This document shows, piece after piece, positions 36,025 through 48,773 of a stretch of 64,000 nt of DNA. The stretch spans positions 744,001-808,000 of the forward strand of contig JAFCIZ010000002.1 of the NCBI GenBank assembly GCA_017871115.1, written 5' to 3'. Each line of letters begins with the position of its first letter. The first letter of the stretch is position 1. Under the pieces are notes generated by a model. It ran no database searches. It saw only the letters and a program-made list of their open reading frames with translations, and was not told where the DNA came from. The DNA is from Cunninghamella blakesleeana (taxonomy: Eukaryota > Mucoromycota > Mucoromycetes > Mucorales > Cunninghamellaceae). Both the position numbers and the translations under genes were made by a program.

Positions 36025-38401
36025 ATGCATACGGAAAAAGATAATGTAGATAATGATATACCCTTAGCTACTAATACTAATACAAATCGTATTGATGAAG
36101 CTTATGTTCCAGACTTTGACGAAGGCTTTGATGATGAACAGCCCATGTTAAATTCAAATACAATATCACCTAAACAAATGACTACTATACGCGGCAATTC
36201 TTTATTAATAAAAATACTACTACTTACTCTTAGTCTTGCTGGGTAAGTATACACATATATGAATATATTTTTAATTAAATTATTTATTTTTGGCGCGAGT
36301 ATACATTTAACTATACTTATACTTATTCCTATTTAATTCTTATTCTATTTCTCATAGGCTGCAATTTACCTGTATGTATATTAATATTAATAATAATAAA
36401 AGCAATAGCACCAATAGTTTATTGAAAATTTTATGGGAACTAATTTATACTCTGGTATTTTTTACTTCCATTCATTTTGAATTGTTTTAGGGAGCGTAGA
36501 AATGGCTTATGGTACTCCATATCTTTTGTCTCTTGGATTGTCTAAATCACATATGTCTTTAGTTTGGATTGCTGGACCTCTTAGTGGTAAGTTGAGATAA
36601 AAACGAAATAATATATATAATGTGCTTTAATATATTTTAATAATTTATTTTCAATATTAATGATAATGATAATTATAATAATAATATTATTATTATTTAA
36701 AGGTTTAATTATGCAGCCTATTGTTGGTATATTTTCTGACAAATGCACATCAAAATGGGGCCGTAGGCGACCATTTATAATTGGTGGTAGTATCTTAGTA
36801 GTACTTAATCTTTTAGCTATTGGTTGGACACGAGAACTTACAGCATTATTTGTTGATATAAGTGATACCTCTTCAGTAAGTAATTGTATCTCCATTCAAC
36901 TGTATTCAATATATGTATGTATATAATATATGTACGTGTTAATTTTTTTTATTTTTTCTTTTTTGATTAGTAGTATAAAAAAGTATCTATTTTTATTGCT
37001 ATTGCTTGTATTTATTTATTGGATTTTAGTATAAATTGTGGTAAGTTAAACATTTCATTTCTGTTTATAATATTATCCACAAAATAGTTTAATATCCGCC
37101 GCTTATATATACTATACTTATAATTTTATATAGTACAAGCGTCTTGTAGGGCATTAATTGTGGACGCATTGTTACCGACGCAACAAGCTAAGGGTACAGC
37201 TTTGGCTGGAATTATGATTGGAGCAGGAAACGTCATTGGTTACTTTATGTAATTGAGCAGTAATATATATATATATATAAACTTATGGTATTAATTTATT
37301 TTTTTTACTTCTTTATCTTATAGGGGATACATAGACTTGGTTAAAGCATTCCCATTTTTAGGTGATACTCAATTAAAAGTACTTTGTGTTTTTGCATCAG
37401 CTATTCTTTTAACGTGTGATGCTATTACCTGCTTTGCTGTAAAAGAAAAAGTTTTACAAAATAACAAAAGGTAAAAATATATAATTTTTATTTATTATAA
37501 TTAATTTATTTTATTTAAAAGATCTAAATACAAGTATGCATGTATTAATTTTTTTTTCTTTTTTTCTTTTTTTTCGTCTAATATAGCTCTGATGAAAAGA
37601 ACTCGGCTTTTAAAACCTTCAACGATATTGCATCAAACATATGGAATTTGCCACCAAAGATTAGACAGATATGTAATATTCAATTTTTTTCTTGGATTGG
37701 TTGGTTTCCATTTTTATTTTATTCTACAACTTGGGTTGCTGAAATATACGACAACACAAACTTAAATCAACAAAAACCAGAACAAGGAAATTCTGAGGAA
37801 GCTACTAGGGTAGGGTCATTAGCCTTTCTCGTTTACTCCATTATATCTTTGGCATCATCATTTTTTGTACCTCTCCTTGTAAACACAACTTCATCTTCGT
37901 CATCATCACCATCATCATTAAATAATAATGGTCACCAAAATTTAGAAAATGGGCTTCATAATTCTATTCGTGATTATCGATCTATTTTATTGTCATTAAA
38001 ACATATCAACTTAACTTTACCTAATATTTGGACAATTAGTCACTTTATATTTTGTTTTTCAATCCTCAGTTCTATATTTGTAAATGATGTTGTGTCAGCC
38101 TCGATTATTATTGGAATATGTGGTATTAGCTGGTCTATAACAATGTGGGCACCGTTTTCTTTATTAGGAGAATATATTTCTCAATATGAACAACCAAATA
38201 ACGATGATTTTGAATTTATTTCTCAACAACAACAACAACAACAGAGAGTGCCAAATGATATTATTGAAATGGAACCTTATGAATCAACAACAAATAATAG
38301 TAATATAAATCCATATCCCTTACATTCGTCCTCCCCAAATCAAATTCAACATCGATCTACATCATCTGTTTCTGTTGATAATTATAATGATGAGCAAATA
38401 G

Positions 38402-38442
<41 letters not shown>

Positions 38443-38772
38443 GACAACAACAATAATAATAGCAATGATGTCAATTTTATGAATGATAACGAAATGAATC
38501 ATCAACAACAGCAAATTAATAATGAAGAAATAAATAATCCTACAATGCCATCAGCTGGGATATTATTAGGCATCCACAACATCTATATCGTATTACCTCA
38601 ATTTTTAGTTACTTTTTGTAGTAGTGTACTTTTCCATTTTTTAGAAAAAAAAGAATCTTTGGATGAAGAAAATGTATCTCCTGATACAATAGGTGTCGTG
38701 TTACGATTTGGTGCTGTTATGACTGGTATTGCTGGATTACTTAGTTTAAAGTTAAATAAAAACAATAAGTAA
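36025..38772 (+). CDS. SLC45/sucrose-transporter-type MFS carrier (GPH family)
   Basis: Seen: eight exons (36025-36242, 36358-36371, 36491-36586, 36703-36875, 36974-37040, 37134-37248, 37324-37470, 37587-38772) give 671 residues. After an acidic cytosolic N-terminus come LQFTWSVEMAYGTPYLLSLG, LVWIAGPLSGLIMQPIVG and SKWGRRRPFIIGG, then SCRALIVDALLP and FFSWIGWFPFLFYSTTWV. These are hallmark motifs of the SLC45/plant SUT group. Exon 2 is only 14 bases, and its inclusion is required to make the conserved LQFTWS. A Gln/Asn-rich hydrophilic loop (about residues 530-600) splits the last helices and contains a pure Asn run. Known: relatives such as fission yeast Sut1 carry maltose or sucrose with protons. 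Inferred: plasma- or vacuolar-membrane disaccharide carrier. The exon 4 acceptor is AAG (36700-36702). The exon 5 acceptor must be the second of two adjacent TAG triplets, since the first puts a stop in frame. Confidence 0.9.
38398..38465 (+). repeat. Asn-codon (AAT/AAC) repeat in the SLC45-type gene
   Basis: An almost pure run of AAT with some AAC codons encodes about twenty Asn with interspersed Asp and Ser in a hydrophilic loop. Probably a length-variable microsatellite tolerated in a disordered loop. Confidence 0.85.
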
Positions 38773-39094
38773 ATAAATAAATATTAAAAAAAGGATTTTA
38801 TTTACTATTTAATATTAATAAATAAATAAAAAATGAGAAGACTCATAATAAAGCTATAGAGAAAAAAAAACAGTGAAGAATAAATCATTTTTCGTAAATT
38901 GAATAAGAGGATAAAAACGCTTGTCATAAATAATATCTTTAAATATACAATATAAAGGATCATATTAATGCAAAAAATGGTTTTAAATCCAGTGGCTTAA
39001 AAATTTTCTCAATTTAAAAAAACTATCTGAGCTAAATTAATTTTTTCGCACTCTTTCTCACTTTTTATTTTTTAAAAAGAATAATATATATACC

Positions 39095-39871
39095 ATGGCA
39101 AAAAAAGTAGTGGAAAAACCAGTAAAAATTACTAGAAAAAAACAAGAAATATCAGAAGATTCAGAAGTTAGCAGTGATGGAGAAGCAGATGTTGAATCTT
39201 CTGATAACGAAAGTATAAACGACAGTGATAATGATAGCATGGATTTGGATGAGGAAAGTACTGAAAAACAAGGTAATAAATATAAATTATATAAATAACC
39301 TATTTTAATTAGAGAAATAAAGAATGATATATATTTATTTATTTATTTATTTTTACAGATAAAGTAAAAAAAGGCAGTGCACAAGCTTTCTCTGAAGCTA
39401 TGACCAATATCCTTGGAAGTACATTAACAGGTGGCGATCGTAAACAACCTATTCTTGCAAGATCCAAAGGTGTAGAACGAAAGATTGAGGATGAAAAATT
39501 GGAATATAAGGCCAAAAAAATGTTATCAGCAGAAAAAAAGAAAATCAAAAATCAAGGTCGTATCATTCCCGATTATACAACTTTTGAATATGAAAAACGA
39601 TTAAGAAAAGTAGCAACTCGTGGTGGTAAAGTTGGATAACGATCATAATTATATATAAAAAATTAGTCTTTAACCAAATTAATAATCATAAACGTATGTA
39701 TTTATATTTATATATATATATTAGTGGTAAAATTATTTAATGCCATTCGTACACAGCAAAAAGTAACAGAAGTAGCCGTTCAAGAAGCTGCCGCTACAAG
39801 AGGAACTCAGTTAGCAAAAGAAAAAGCAAAAAATGGTAAAATAACATAAATATCAAAAAAAAAGGGAACTT

Positions 39872-39914
<43 letters not shown>

Positions 39915-40033
39915 AGGGTTTTATTTATTAATATGGTTTAATTTTATATCTATTATTATTATTATATATAGTATCCACAATGTCAAAGTCAAGCTTTTTG
40001 GATCTTTTAAAATCTGGAAATGTCAAGGCATAA
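39095..40033 (+). CDS. RRP15: RRP15-like pre-60S ribosome-biogenesis protein
   Basis: Seen: four exons (39095-39272, 39359-39625, 39725-39835, 39972-40033) give 205 residues. A basic start is followed by an acidic Ser/Asp/Glu region (20-58). The conserved Rrp15 core comes next: AFSEAMTNILGSTL, KQPILARSKGVERKIEDEK, LEYKAKKMLSAEKKK, then LRKVATRGVVKLFNAIRTQQ formed across the second intron. It ends in SKSSFLDLLKSGNVKA. Known: Rrp15 is a nucleolar component of pre-60S particles required for processing of 27S pre-rRNA. The joined phrase RGVVKLFNAI across a phase-1 intron is strong support for the splice. Length is close to that of small fungal homologues. Confidence 0.93.
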
Positions 40034-40653
40034 AAAAAATCAATTTCTTTCATCTAATTTTTATTATTTTTTGGTTGTATATTATCATAATTTCATTCTC
40101 ATTTTTTTTTTTTTTTTCCTATCTTTTCTATTACATATCAATTCACTATTATCAATTAATAAATCAAAGCATTAATAGTTTTTTTTATCAGCATCAATTT
40201 TTATATTGCTATGAAAACTATGATAATAAATTTATTTTAAATAAAATAAAATAAAATAACAATATTAATCAGAATGACAGGTTGAACTTCTTCATTAATA
40301 AATTGGTATATTGTAATGAGTAGCATTCATATTACTTTTAATATATTAAGTAAATAAAAATAAAAATAATACGATCAGCCTCTCTTTTTTTTATTAAAAT
40401 AATAATAATAATAATTCTATGTATAGGGTTTTAATGACTATATAGAATTTTATTGAAAAAATAAAATAAAATTATATATATCATAGTAAGTTTACTTTGT
40501 ATATTAATAAAGCATGAAAAAAAGGGGCATAAAAAAAATTTAGCCGGGCGGAGCTTTTAAATCTTAATACAATTTTACTTTTTTTTATTTTATTCTTTCT
40601 CACTCTTTTATTAATTCCTCTTAAAACACTTGTTTAGAATACTTTAAATAATA
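40034..40653. other. Intergenic region before CLPP
   Basis: About 620 bases, A/T-rich, holding a G/C-rich island at 40543-40554. No coding region seen. Confidence 0.6.
40543..40554 (+). promoter_or_regulatory. GCCGGGCGGAGC element upstream of CLPP
   Basis: Twelve G/C-rich bases in an A/T desert, about 100-110 bases before the CLPP ATG, followed by TTTTAAATC. The position and CGGA core match islands upstream of VTA1 and the F-box gene. Confidence 0.3.
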
Positions 40654-42113
40654 ATGTTATCTTCATTGTTAAAAAGACCTTTATCCGCTTCAATTAAATA
40701 TAGACGTGTAAATAAATAAATAAAATAATAACAATAATATTAACATAATTGATATATAAAAGTATAAATGTTAAAAAAAAAGGGGAGAAGGAGTACGCGT
40801 AAACTAATACCAAGTATACCTATAAATAGTCGTACTATACACTACCTGAAATAACCATGGGCTGGACAAATCCTCCACAGGCTCAAGGTTTAATTCCTTT
40901 TGTTGTAGAACAAACAGTAAGCTTATATTTATATAAATAGATAATAATAAATATAAAAATATAACAAGATGGATTATAATTTAATTTTTAAATATATAAA
41001 TAAAAAAAAAATAGGGACGAGGTGAACGATCATACGATATATTTTCTAGATTACTTAAGGAAAGAATTATATGTTTAAATGGACCTGTAAGTACATATAC
41101 ATATATATATAAGAAAAAATTGCTATTTTTTAAAGTTTATGATCGAGAATATTTATATTGTGTATATATATAGATGTATGTGTATGTGTTTATGTACTTA
41201 TGTGTGTGAAATTCATACCCTAATTTTTCTCTTTTATTTTTTTTAACAAACTTGATACTAAATACTAAATAGATAAACGACGGTATGTCATCAGTTATTA
41301 TTGCTCAACTCTTATTTTTAGAAGCTGAAAACCCTGAAAAATTAGTTCATTTATATATTAATTCTCCTGGTGGAAGTGTTACTGCTGGAATGGCTATTTA
41401 TGATACAGTAAGTATAAAATGACAATAATATTAAGCATCATCATGTTTAAAAAAAAAATCGAATAAATGATTACAAAGGGAAAAAGAAATGGTTTAAAAT
41501 CTTTAAATGCTTATAATTACTTTATTTTATCCTTTTTTATTATTATTATTATTTTAGATGCAGGTAATCTTTAACATTCAATTTTAAAAAATCACATGTT
41601 AAAATATATAATTCTTGGTATTCACATTCTATTATTTAATCGGATAGTATATTCAATCACCTGTATCTACACTTTGTAATGGCCAAGCTTGCTCCATGGG
41701 ATCTCTTTTATTGGCGGCAGGTAAAAATCAACAATGACAATAACAACAAATATAAAAAATAAAAATAAAGATCAACATATATCATCATGTGAAAAAAAAA
41801 AAAAGTAAATTAAAATAAAATAATAATAGGTGAGCCTGGGAAAAGATTTGTTTTACCTAATGCATCCATAATGATTCACCAACCTTCTGGAGGAGCCGCC
41901 GGTCAAGCATCCGATATTGCCATTCATGCTAGAGAAATATTAAGAGTACGTGAACGATTAAATAGAATATATCAAAAACATACAGGAATAAGAGATTTGG
42001 AAACAATTGAAAAAATGGTAGAAAGAGATTATTTTATGACGGCGGAAGAAGCAGTGAAATTTGGTTTGGTGGATCAAGTGTTAGAAAAAAGATCCAATAA
42101 AAAGAAGGATTGA
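40654..42113 (+). CDS. CLPP: Mitochondrial ClpP protease
   Basis: Seen: seven exons (40654-40707, 40830-40916, 41015-41086, 41273-41407, 41558-41563, 41648-41720, 41830-42113) give 236 residues. The short basic N-terminus [18 protein letters not shown] looks like a mitochondrial presequence. The core follows: [54 protein letters not shown] (catalytic Ser), [16 protein letters not shown] (catalytic His) and [14 protein letters not shown] (catalytic Asp). The whole triad is present. Exon 5 is only 6 bases, ATGCAG, supplying the Met-Gln of the conserved DTMQY. Known: ClpP forms tetradecamers that, with ClpX, degrade proteins in the mitochondrial matrix. Baker's yeast lacks it. Length is slightly below that of human CLPP because the tail is shorter. 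Confidence 0.95.
41558..41563 (+). other. CLPP: 6-nt micro-exon of CLPP
   Basis: ATGCAG lies between TTTTAG (acceptor) and GTAATC (donor). With it, the protein reads IYDTMQYI, as in ClpP proteins generally. Without it, two highly conserved residues are lost while the frame is kept. Confidence 0.85.
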
Positions 42114-43033
42114 TTATTAATAGTAAATAATAATAATAATAATAAACTTTCTTTTTTGTTTTTTATATGTTTATTTATGCATTATTTTGTAACTTTATTA
42201 TACTTTTTATGTCTTGTGGTTTTTATAAATAGAATTCTTATTATTATTATTATTTAACCTTTTCATAACCTATGACTTAGCGTTCACTTATATATATTTA
42301 TATCTATGATGTGTTGCTGATGTATGAATCATATTCATACTGTGATCATACTTATTACTGATATGGTTTAATAGATTTTATGTACTCACAAAAAAAAATA
42401 TGTCATCAGGGTTTCACCGTTTTTTTTTTTTATTCTTTTTTGTAAGCTTATACACACACCTCCCCACTTTTTTTTTTATTATTTTGGACAAGAGAAAAAA
42501 AAAAAAAACTCGTTTAAAAGCTGATCGACTAACTAACACAATTGTGTGATATATATATATATAATTTTTTTTTGTACGCCATTAGTTTATAATGATACAA
42601 AGTCTTATTTTATTTATTAATATTATTACTTAATTATTGATGATACAACTTTTTTTTAAAAAATTTTAATTTTTTTTTAAATATAGATAAATAAAATAAA
42701 ATAAAAAGGATACATAAGGGAAGCTAATAAAATATAATCATATTGAATAATAAATAAATAGATAAAAAAAAAGCTTAAAATGTGGTTTTTTTAAAAAATA
42801 TATAAAATGTGTATATGAATTTTTTTTTGTGTATGTGTAATATAATATTTTTTAGGATTAAAAAAAAAGATCAGATGATATGAGATTACGGGGAAGTCTT
42901 GACCAATTGAAATTATATTGTTAAAAAAAGCATAAAAAAAAGGAATGAAAGAAAAAATAAAATGATGTGTGTATGTATATGCGTATATGAATTGTTTTAA
43001 AGGATCTTTTTTTTTTTTAAAAAAAAAAAAAAA
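42114..43033. other. Intergenic region after CLPP
   Basis: About 920 bases of A/T-rich DNA, with a pyrimidine/purine-rich stretch and a mirror-like T(n)A(n) block near 43005-43033. No gene recognised. Confidence 0.6.
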
Positions 43034-43280
43034 TTACCATGGTCTATTAAAAGAAAAAATGAGAAAAGTTAAAATCAATTTTTAACTATTATTATTAGTA
43101 TCTATTATTATTTTAGTATGAGCAATGGCCTTACCTTCCACAAGCACAATCAGGACACCAGCTAGTTTCGTAATATCTTTTATGAGAAAGACAATAATTC
43201 TTCCCCCGTGCTTGATTTATATTTTCTTGTAATGATGATGAAATTTTATTTACAATAGAGTTGATTTTCAATAAAGCCAT
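43034..43280 (-). CDS. Small Cys-rich protein of unknown function
   Basis: Seen: an ATG at 43280 opens a frame giving MALLKINSIVNKISSSLQEN, then NYCLSHKRYYETSWCPDCAC. A good donor (GTAAGG) and an acceptor (TTTTAATAG) allow a second exon: exons 43280-43135 and 43043-43034 give 51 residues ending CACGRPW. Without splicing the frame stops after two more bases and ends CACGR (49 residues). The CxxCxC cluster with an upstream Cys and His could bind a metal. I do not recognise the family, and homology evidence is lacking. The reasons for calling it are the clean splice pair, the non-low-complexity composition amid A/T-rich DNA, and the position downstream of no other gene body. Confidence 0.42.
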
Positions 43281-43901
43281 GATGATGATTATGTGTGATT
43301 GATTACTTTTTTTTTTATAATATTAATATTTATATAAAGTCTAAATGGATGATCAGTTTTTTTTTTTTAGATTAATGGATAAATGTTTTTTTAAGAAAAA
43401 AAAATTAGAAAGAAAAATGATTGAAAAAGAAAAAAAAGAAAGAAAAAAGAAAAAAAAAATGCGTTTTTTTTTTAAAAAAAAAAAAAGATAGAAAGGTAAA
43501 GTGACACATGGACTGGTCTGTGTTCTCTTCCCAAATTTCCCTTTTGGTTGTGAAAATCTTACTATTATACTTCCTCCCATGAGTCCTCTACGTTATCTCC
43601 AAAATCTAGTACTATTCAAGTGTATTTGTACCACACCCCATGATCATTTTTCATCGATAGGATTCTATTTTTTTGACTTTTCTTTAACCTCTTATTATTA
43701 TTTATTATCATAATTCCTCGGCTTAATATCTAATAAGTACATGGCTACCTTGTTATCAAATATATTTGGTAATGAGAAAAAATATATAATAATAATAATA
43801 ATATATAATGTAATGAATATGTAAAATGTATTTTTTTATAGGTTAATATATAATAATAATAAGCAATATATATGAAAATAATCTAATACTAAAAACTTTT
43901 C
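43281..43901. other. Intergenic region between the small Cys-rich gene and the SPF1 3' end
   Basis: About 620 bases. Both strands of 43500-43710 have less A/T-biased open frames (about 70 residues), but neither has domain resemblance or consistent splice context. Part may be 5' sequence of the small minus-strand gene. Confidence 0.45.
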
Positions 43902-44979
43902 TTAATCACGACGAGCAATTGGTTTAGCTTGATTGTCTGCAAATAAACTCTTGCTAACGATTTCAATTAAATAAGATACGGAAAAATCTAAAATCATGCA
44001 AAGAGTTAATCTATCACGGAACTATTGTGAAAAAAGAAAAATATATGTTAAATGTTAAATAATGTTAATTAGTATTTTTCCGAAATTTTCCTTATGTTAA
44101 TAATTATAAAAAAAGAGACTTACCGCACTTGGGAATGGGACTAAATTAATATATTCGTTAACTTCAGGGAAAAGCTCGGTGGCACCAGCAAATGCAATAC
44201 CTCCAACACTCATTAATCCATAGTACAATGTCTTGTTATCTTGAATGCGTTCACGGAATGGGTGACCCTATATAACAATGATAATAGTAATAACCAAAAT
44301 GTTTTAATGATTAATATTATAAGTAAAAAACAAACTATATTTATCATTTCTATATATATACTATTTATTCTTACTTGGTAATTAATAGCAAAAGTAGATA
44401 CTTGCATAGCTAATTGAATTAAATATACACCACTGTTTAATAAACTAGGTTCAAATTCACCTTCTAAATCAACTTCTTTTGGACTATAAAAGGCATATAA
44501 ACAGATATTACAGTGAGTAAAAAAAATATAAAAGCTATTTTAAATTTAAATATAAATAAAAATAAACTAATACTTACGGTTCATAGAATTTAGCAAGGTT
44601 ATTAATATAAATCAAAGCGGCAATGTGAACAGCAAATTGTCCAAGAACTGAAAGAATAATATATGGATTGAAGATGTTTGGTTGAGGACGCTCTTTTGAT
44701 AAACGCTCGATTGGTTTTCCACGAGAAATACATAAAAAGCAAACGGCCATTAATACACCAGAAATTGTCATTTGTGTATCACTAGATTTAATACCATCCA
44801 AATACAATACTGATAAACTGTAGGCTGTGATTAAGCAATTTAATGCTAAAATCTTATACATTTGAATAGTTGCTACAAGAGTACATCGACCTTGACGAAT
44901 GATATTATTAACTAAATAAATAAATAAATAAAGCCAATATTAAAAAATTGATATCTATATTATAATCATTGTTGATATC

Positions 44980-45013
<34 letters not shown>

Positions 45014-48000
45014 TACCTGCTACAACATTGCGAAGTTTTGACGTGAAAGGGGCAGCTACAGAGGCATCACCAAATTTGATAGTAGGAGGTTCTTCCATAT
45101 CCATATCTTCTAATAATTTATTAGCCATATTTTCCATCTTTTGTTTATTTTCTTGTGTTCGTCGTTGTTGAGGAGTCAAATTTTGTTGTTGTAATTGGTT
45201 ACGGTTGGCAACATAATCAGGGAAAAGATGAGCAATAGCTGGAGGAGGTGGAGGAGGTGGAGCATTGAATCTAGCAGCCATTTTCTTTTGTTGTTCATAC
45301 ATAGCTTTCAAACGTTCAATTCTATTTCTTTCAGCAATCTTTTGTAAATCTTCAGGTGTACCATCAAGTAAAGCAACTCCAATATGAGCTTGTTTTAAAG
45401 CACCAACATCATTTGTACCATCACCAGCCATTAAGGTAGTATATCCATGCTCTTTAAGACCGGTAAGTAAATATTCCTATATTAAATATATATAAAATAA
45501 ATAATAAAAAGCACATATAAATATATATTAATCCCACTATACTATATTTTTTATTATTGTTTCATTCATTAAACATTACCTTTTGAGATGGTGATACACG
45601 AGCATATACCCAAGTATGTTCTAACAATACATCCATAGTTGGCTTATTCATAAATAAGGACATGGCGGATCCAGCTAAACAAAAATCATATTTTTGTAAT
45701 AAAGTAGTATCCAATGGATCATTAGGGTTGATTTCCATATGAATAGTATCATCAATAGAATGTAATATAACACGGTTTTCATCAAGGTCACCTTCATCTT
45801 TGTCTATGATTAAAACATCGCGTTCCACAATAGCAACGTCACGGGCAACAGCACATGCAGTCAAAGGATTATCACCTGTAATCATAATACAACGATGGGA
45901 AGATTCATTTAATTCCTTGATAGAAGCAATAGCATCATCCTTTAAGGGACAAGTAAATACGATAAAACCGGCAAAAGTGAGATCAGATTCTACATTATTT
46001 CTTTCAAGATTATTAATCTATATTCAACCATGTGTTTAAAATATATATTAAAGTAAGTAAAAAAGTTTAAAAAAAGGGAACATTTTAATAGCTTAATATA
46101 GTATGTTACACACTTACTTGATCGGTATTTAATCCATCATCCAAGAATTTGTAGCCAAGAGCAAGGACACGACTTCCTTTACGAGTGAAGTATCGATAAG
46201 TATCAATATAATCAGTAGGAATTTCCTTATACATGGTTCTTAAAGTTTCGGGAGCACCTTTAACACTAACAAATGTTTTTGGTCTAGAAAATTCAGGTCG
46301 ATTAATATATGAGACAGATGATTGACGTTTTAATGCTGAAGAGAATTGGAAACGTCGTCGAATTTGTAAATTTTCACGATGATTGTTTTTTGCAGATACT
46401 GTATCATTTTTTCCAAGTTGCCAATCTAACGCTTTTAAAGTTTCTTTTTCCATAGGATCACCAACAACACCATCTTCTAATTCTACTAAAGCATGTGCTG
46501 TAGCAAGAACCCATTTTGTAGTTTCAAGCACTTCAGTTGCTGGTATTAATTCATTTAATGGTTGACCAGGGCTTTTTTAAAATTAAAATAATAATGATAA
46601 AAAGATTTATAGATAAGTATAAATTATTTTTAGAAAAAAAAATATTAATTAATTATCTTAATTTATATATATTTACATTGCAGAAGCCACACCATCAAAT
46701 AATAAATCCTCATCAGTTAAAGTACCGGTTTTATCAAAACAACAAACATCAACACGTCCAGCATATGGAATACGGAAAGGCTCGGTACAGAAGATAGCTA
46801 TAAAAAGTTATAAATGAATGAATAAATAAATAATTAAATAAAGATTACATCAGCAATAAATTTCTTCTTTTTCATGAATTTAAAAATATTAAGGCTTACC
46901 AAATTTTGATAACGCAACCAAACTACTATTAACAGCCAAACTAAGTTCCATTGGTAATTCAGGGGGCACCACAGATGTAATGATAAGAATACAATCCAAT
47001 AATAATTTTGAACGTTTGCGATCATTTTCAATACCTTTAGTCCAAACATACCAGGCGGCAGCAATAGCGAAAATCAATAAGAAAAGAATAAATAACAAAG
47101 CTTCAAAGTTATTTGCTGAGACACGTTCTGTTGAAAAAATCATCGTACGTACCAATTCACCTTGAGAAGTACCGAAACCAGTTCGTGCAACAATACAAAT
47201 ACATCCATTATCAGGAGCACCCCCAGATGTAGGGCCAGTCACTTGAAGAATCTTAGTACCACCATATAATACATTAAGCTTATCAGTGTTAGCTAAATCA
47301 AAATCTTCATTAGGATTTCGTAATGCAACGGATTCCTAAAAGTGAGTAAAATTAAAAAAATTAACAAAAATATTAAGCCACTTCTTTATATTACGCTCTG
47401 CATAAATTTACTTTATTTTATTTTAATTATTTATTTATTTATTCATTTGTTTTTTATTATTATTACCTTAAGTAAAGGAGTGGATTCACCAGAAAGCATG
47501 GCTTCGTTAACAATACAAGTACCATCAGCAATAACCATATCACAAGGAACACCTTCATCATCTTTTGTTCGCACTATTAGTAAAAAAAAAAAAAGAGAGA
47601 GAGAAATAAAAATGATTAAAGTGAGTAATTTTATTATCATACATGCTACTTCTTTTTCATTATATATGCGTAACAATAATGATTTCACTTACCAACTGAA
47701 ATCACATCGCCTGGGAGTAATTCATCTGTTTGAACTTGGATCCATTTCTTTTCACGTTTAACGTAAATAGTAAAAGGTTTTTGGTTCATTCCTCTAAATT
47801 CACCAATGGTTTTAAGACGTTGGAATACTACTGTACATTCAAAGACAACAAGCATGAATAAAGTAAATAAAGAATAATACCAGTATTCATCTAAACACCA
47901 TAAACCGACACAAAATATTTGGAACACGAAGAATGGTGCAACTGCATGTTCTTTAAATAATTCAGTAAAAGTTGGCATAGGAATTTCGAACCTATTTTTT

Positions 48001-48773
48001 TTTAAAAAAAAAAAAAATGATTAATATCACCTATCACATATTTACAAACATTGGTTTCTTTATATATATTATGTATAAATATGTAATTACTTATTATTTC
48101 CGTAAGTCTCTGTTGCTTCTTTAATACCATTTTTATCCAAACCTGTCGTATTTTGAAAGGTTGATACAGATGGATGTAAATCGGAGGGATACAAAATCAT
48201 TCTAAATTGTTTTTTATCTTCGTCCCAGATATATTTCTTTTGTTGGAAAATGAATGAAATTTCACCATCAGGATGTACAGAATTAGGCTCTCCATGATGT
48301 AAGTCGCAAATAGTTCCAGTTCCTTGGTAACGATATGGGGCAATCATAATTTTAGTTGCCTTACGTATATCATTTTCCTATTATAGAATTATATATTAAA
48401 AAGAAAGAGAAAGAACGAGCACATTTAATATTACAATACTTGACATGATTTTGTTTTTCTAGTACCCTTATCATTACTAATAGTATACTCTTTTTTTCTT
48501 TCTATATTTACCTTCAAACAAGTGATTTTTGCCTTAATTTTGATATTCCATTGACCTGATAAAAAGATCATAGCTTGAAGTACGATGATAGTAGTTAAAG
48601 TAACAAAAGTCCATTCTTCAGAGCCCAAATAGGTTTCATATTCAATATAATACATATACATAAAAACGGGATAAATAATAGTGAAAGGCCATATGTAAAG
48701 ATGCCATTGTCTTGACAATGGCCTTAATAAGGCTGCAGCTGCAATCCGTGGCGATTGAATCAGTGTTTGCGTC
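43902..48773 (-). CDS. SPF1: P5A-type ATPase Spf1/ATP13A1 (first short exon not resolved)
   Basis: Seen: thirteen exons on the minus strand: 48773-48512, 48377-48091, 47991-47693, 47573-47467, 47335-46900, 46797-46677, 46571-46118, 46017-45580, 45476-45017, 44911-44578, 44483-44375, 44267-44124, 44021-43902. They give 1189 residues. The first visible codon is split, so a short upstream exon with the start is missing; family length (about 1200) suggests 5-20 residues. Motifs: [46 protein letters not shown] (the P5A helix-4 signature), CFDKTGTLT with the phosphorylated Asp, [32 protein letters not shown] and APFTSKL. Known: Spf1 extracts misinserted transmembrane helices from the ER membrane. 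Its loss disturbs calcium, sterol and glycosylation homeostasis. One intron has an AAG acceptor (46572-46574). Upstream, a reading IALCAIIILVFNV near 48895-48935 is in no proven exon. Confidence 0.95.

Noticed and set aside
43501..43713. Overlapping frames on both strands (about 70 residues each)
   Set aside because: Neither shows a recognisable family, and having both strands open suggests chance in a locally less A/T-rich stretch.
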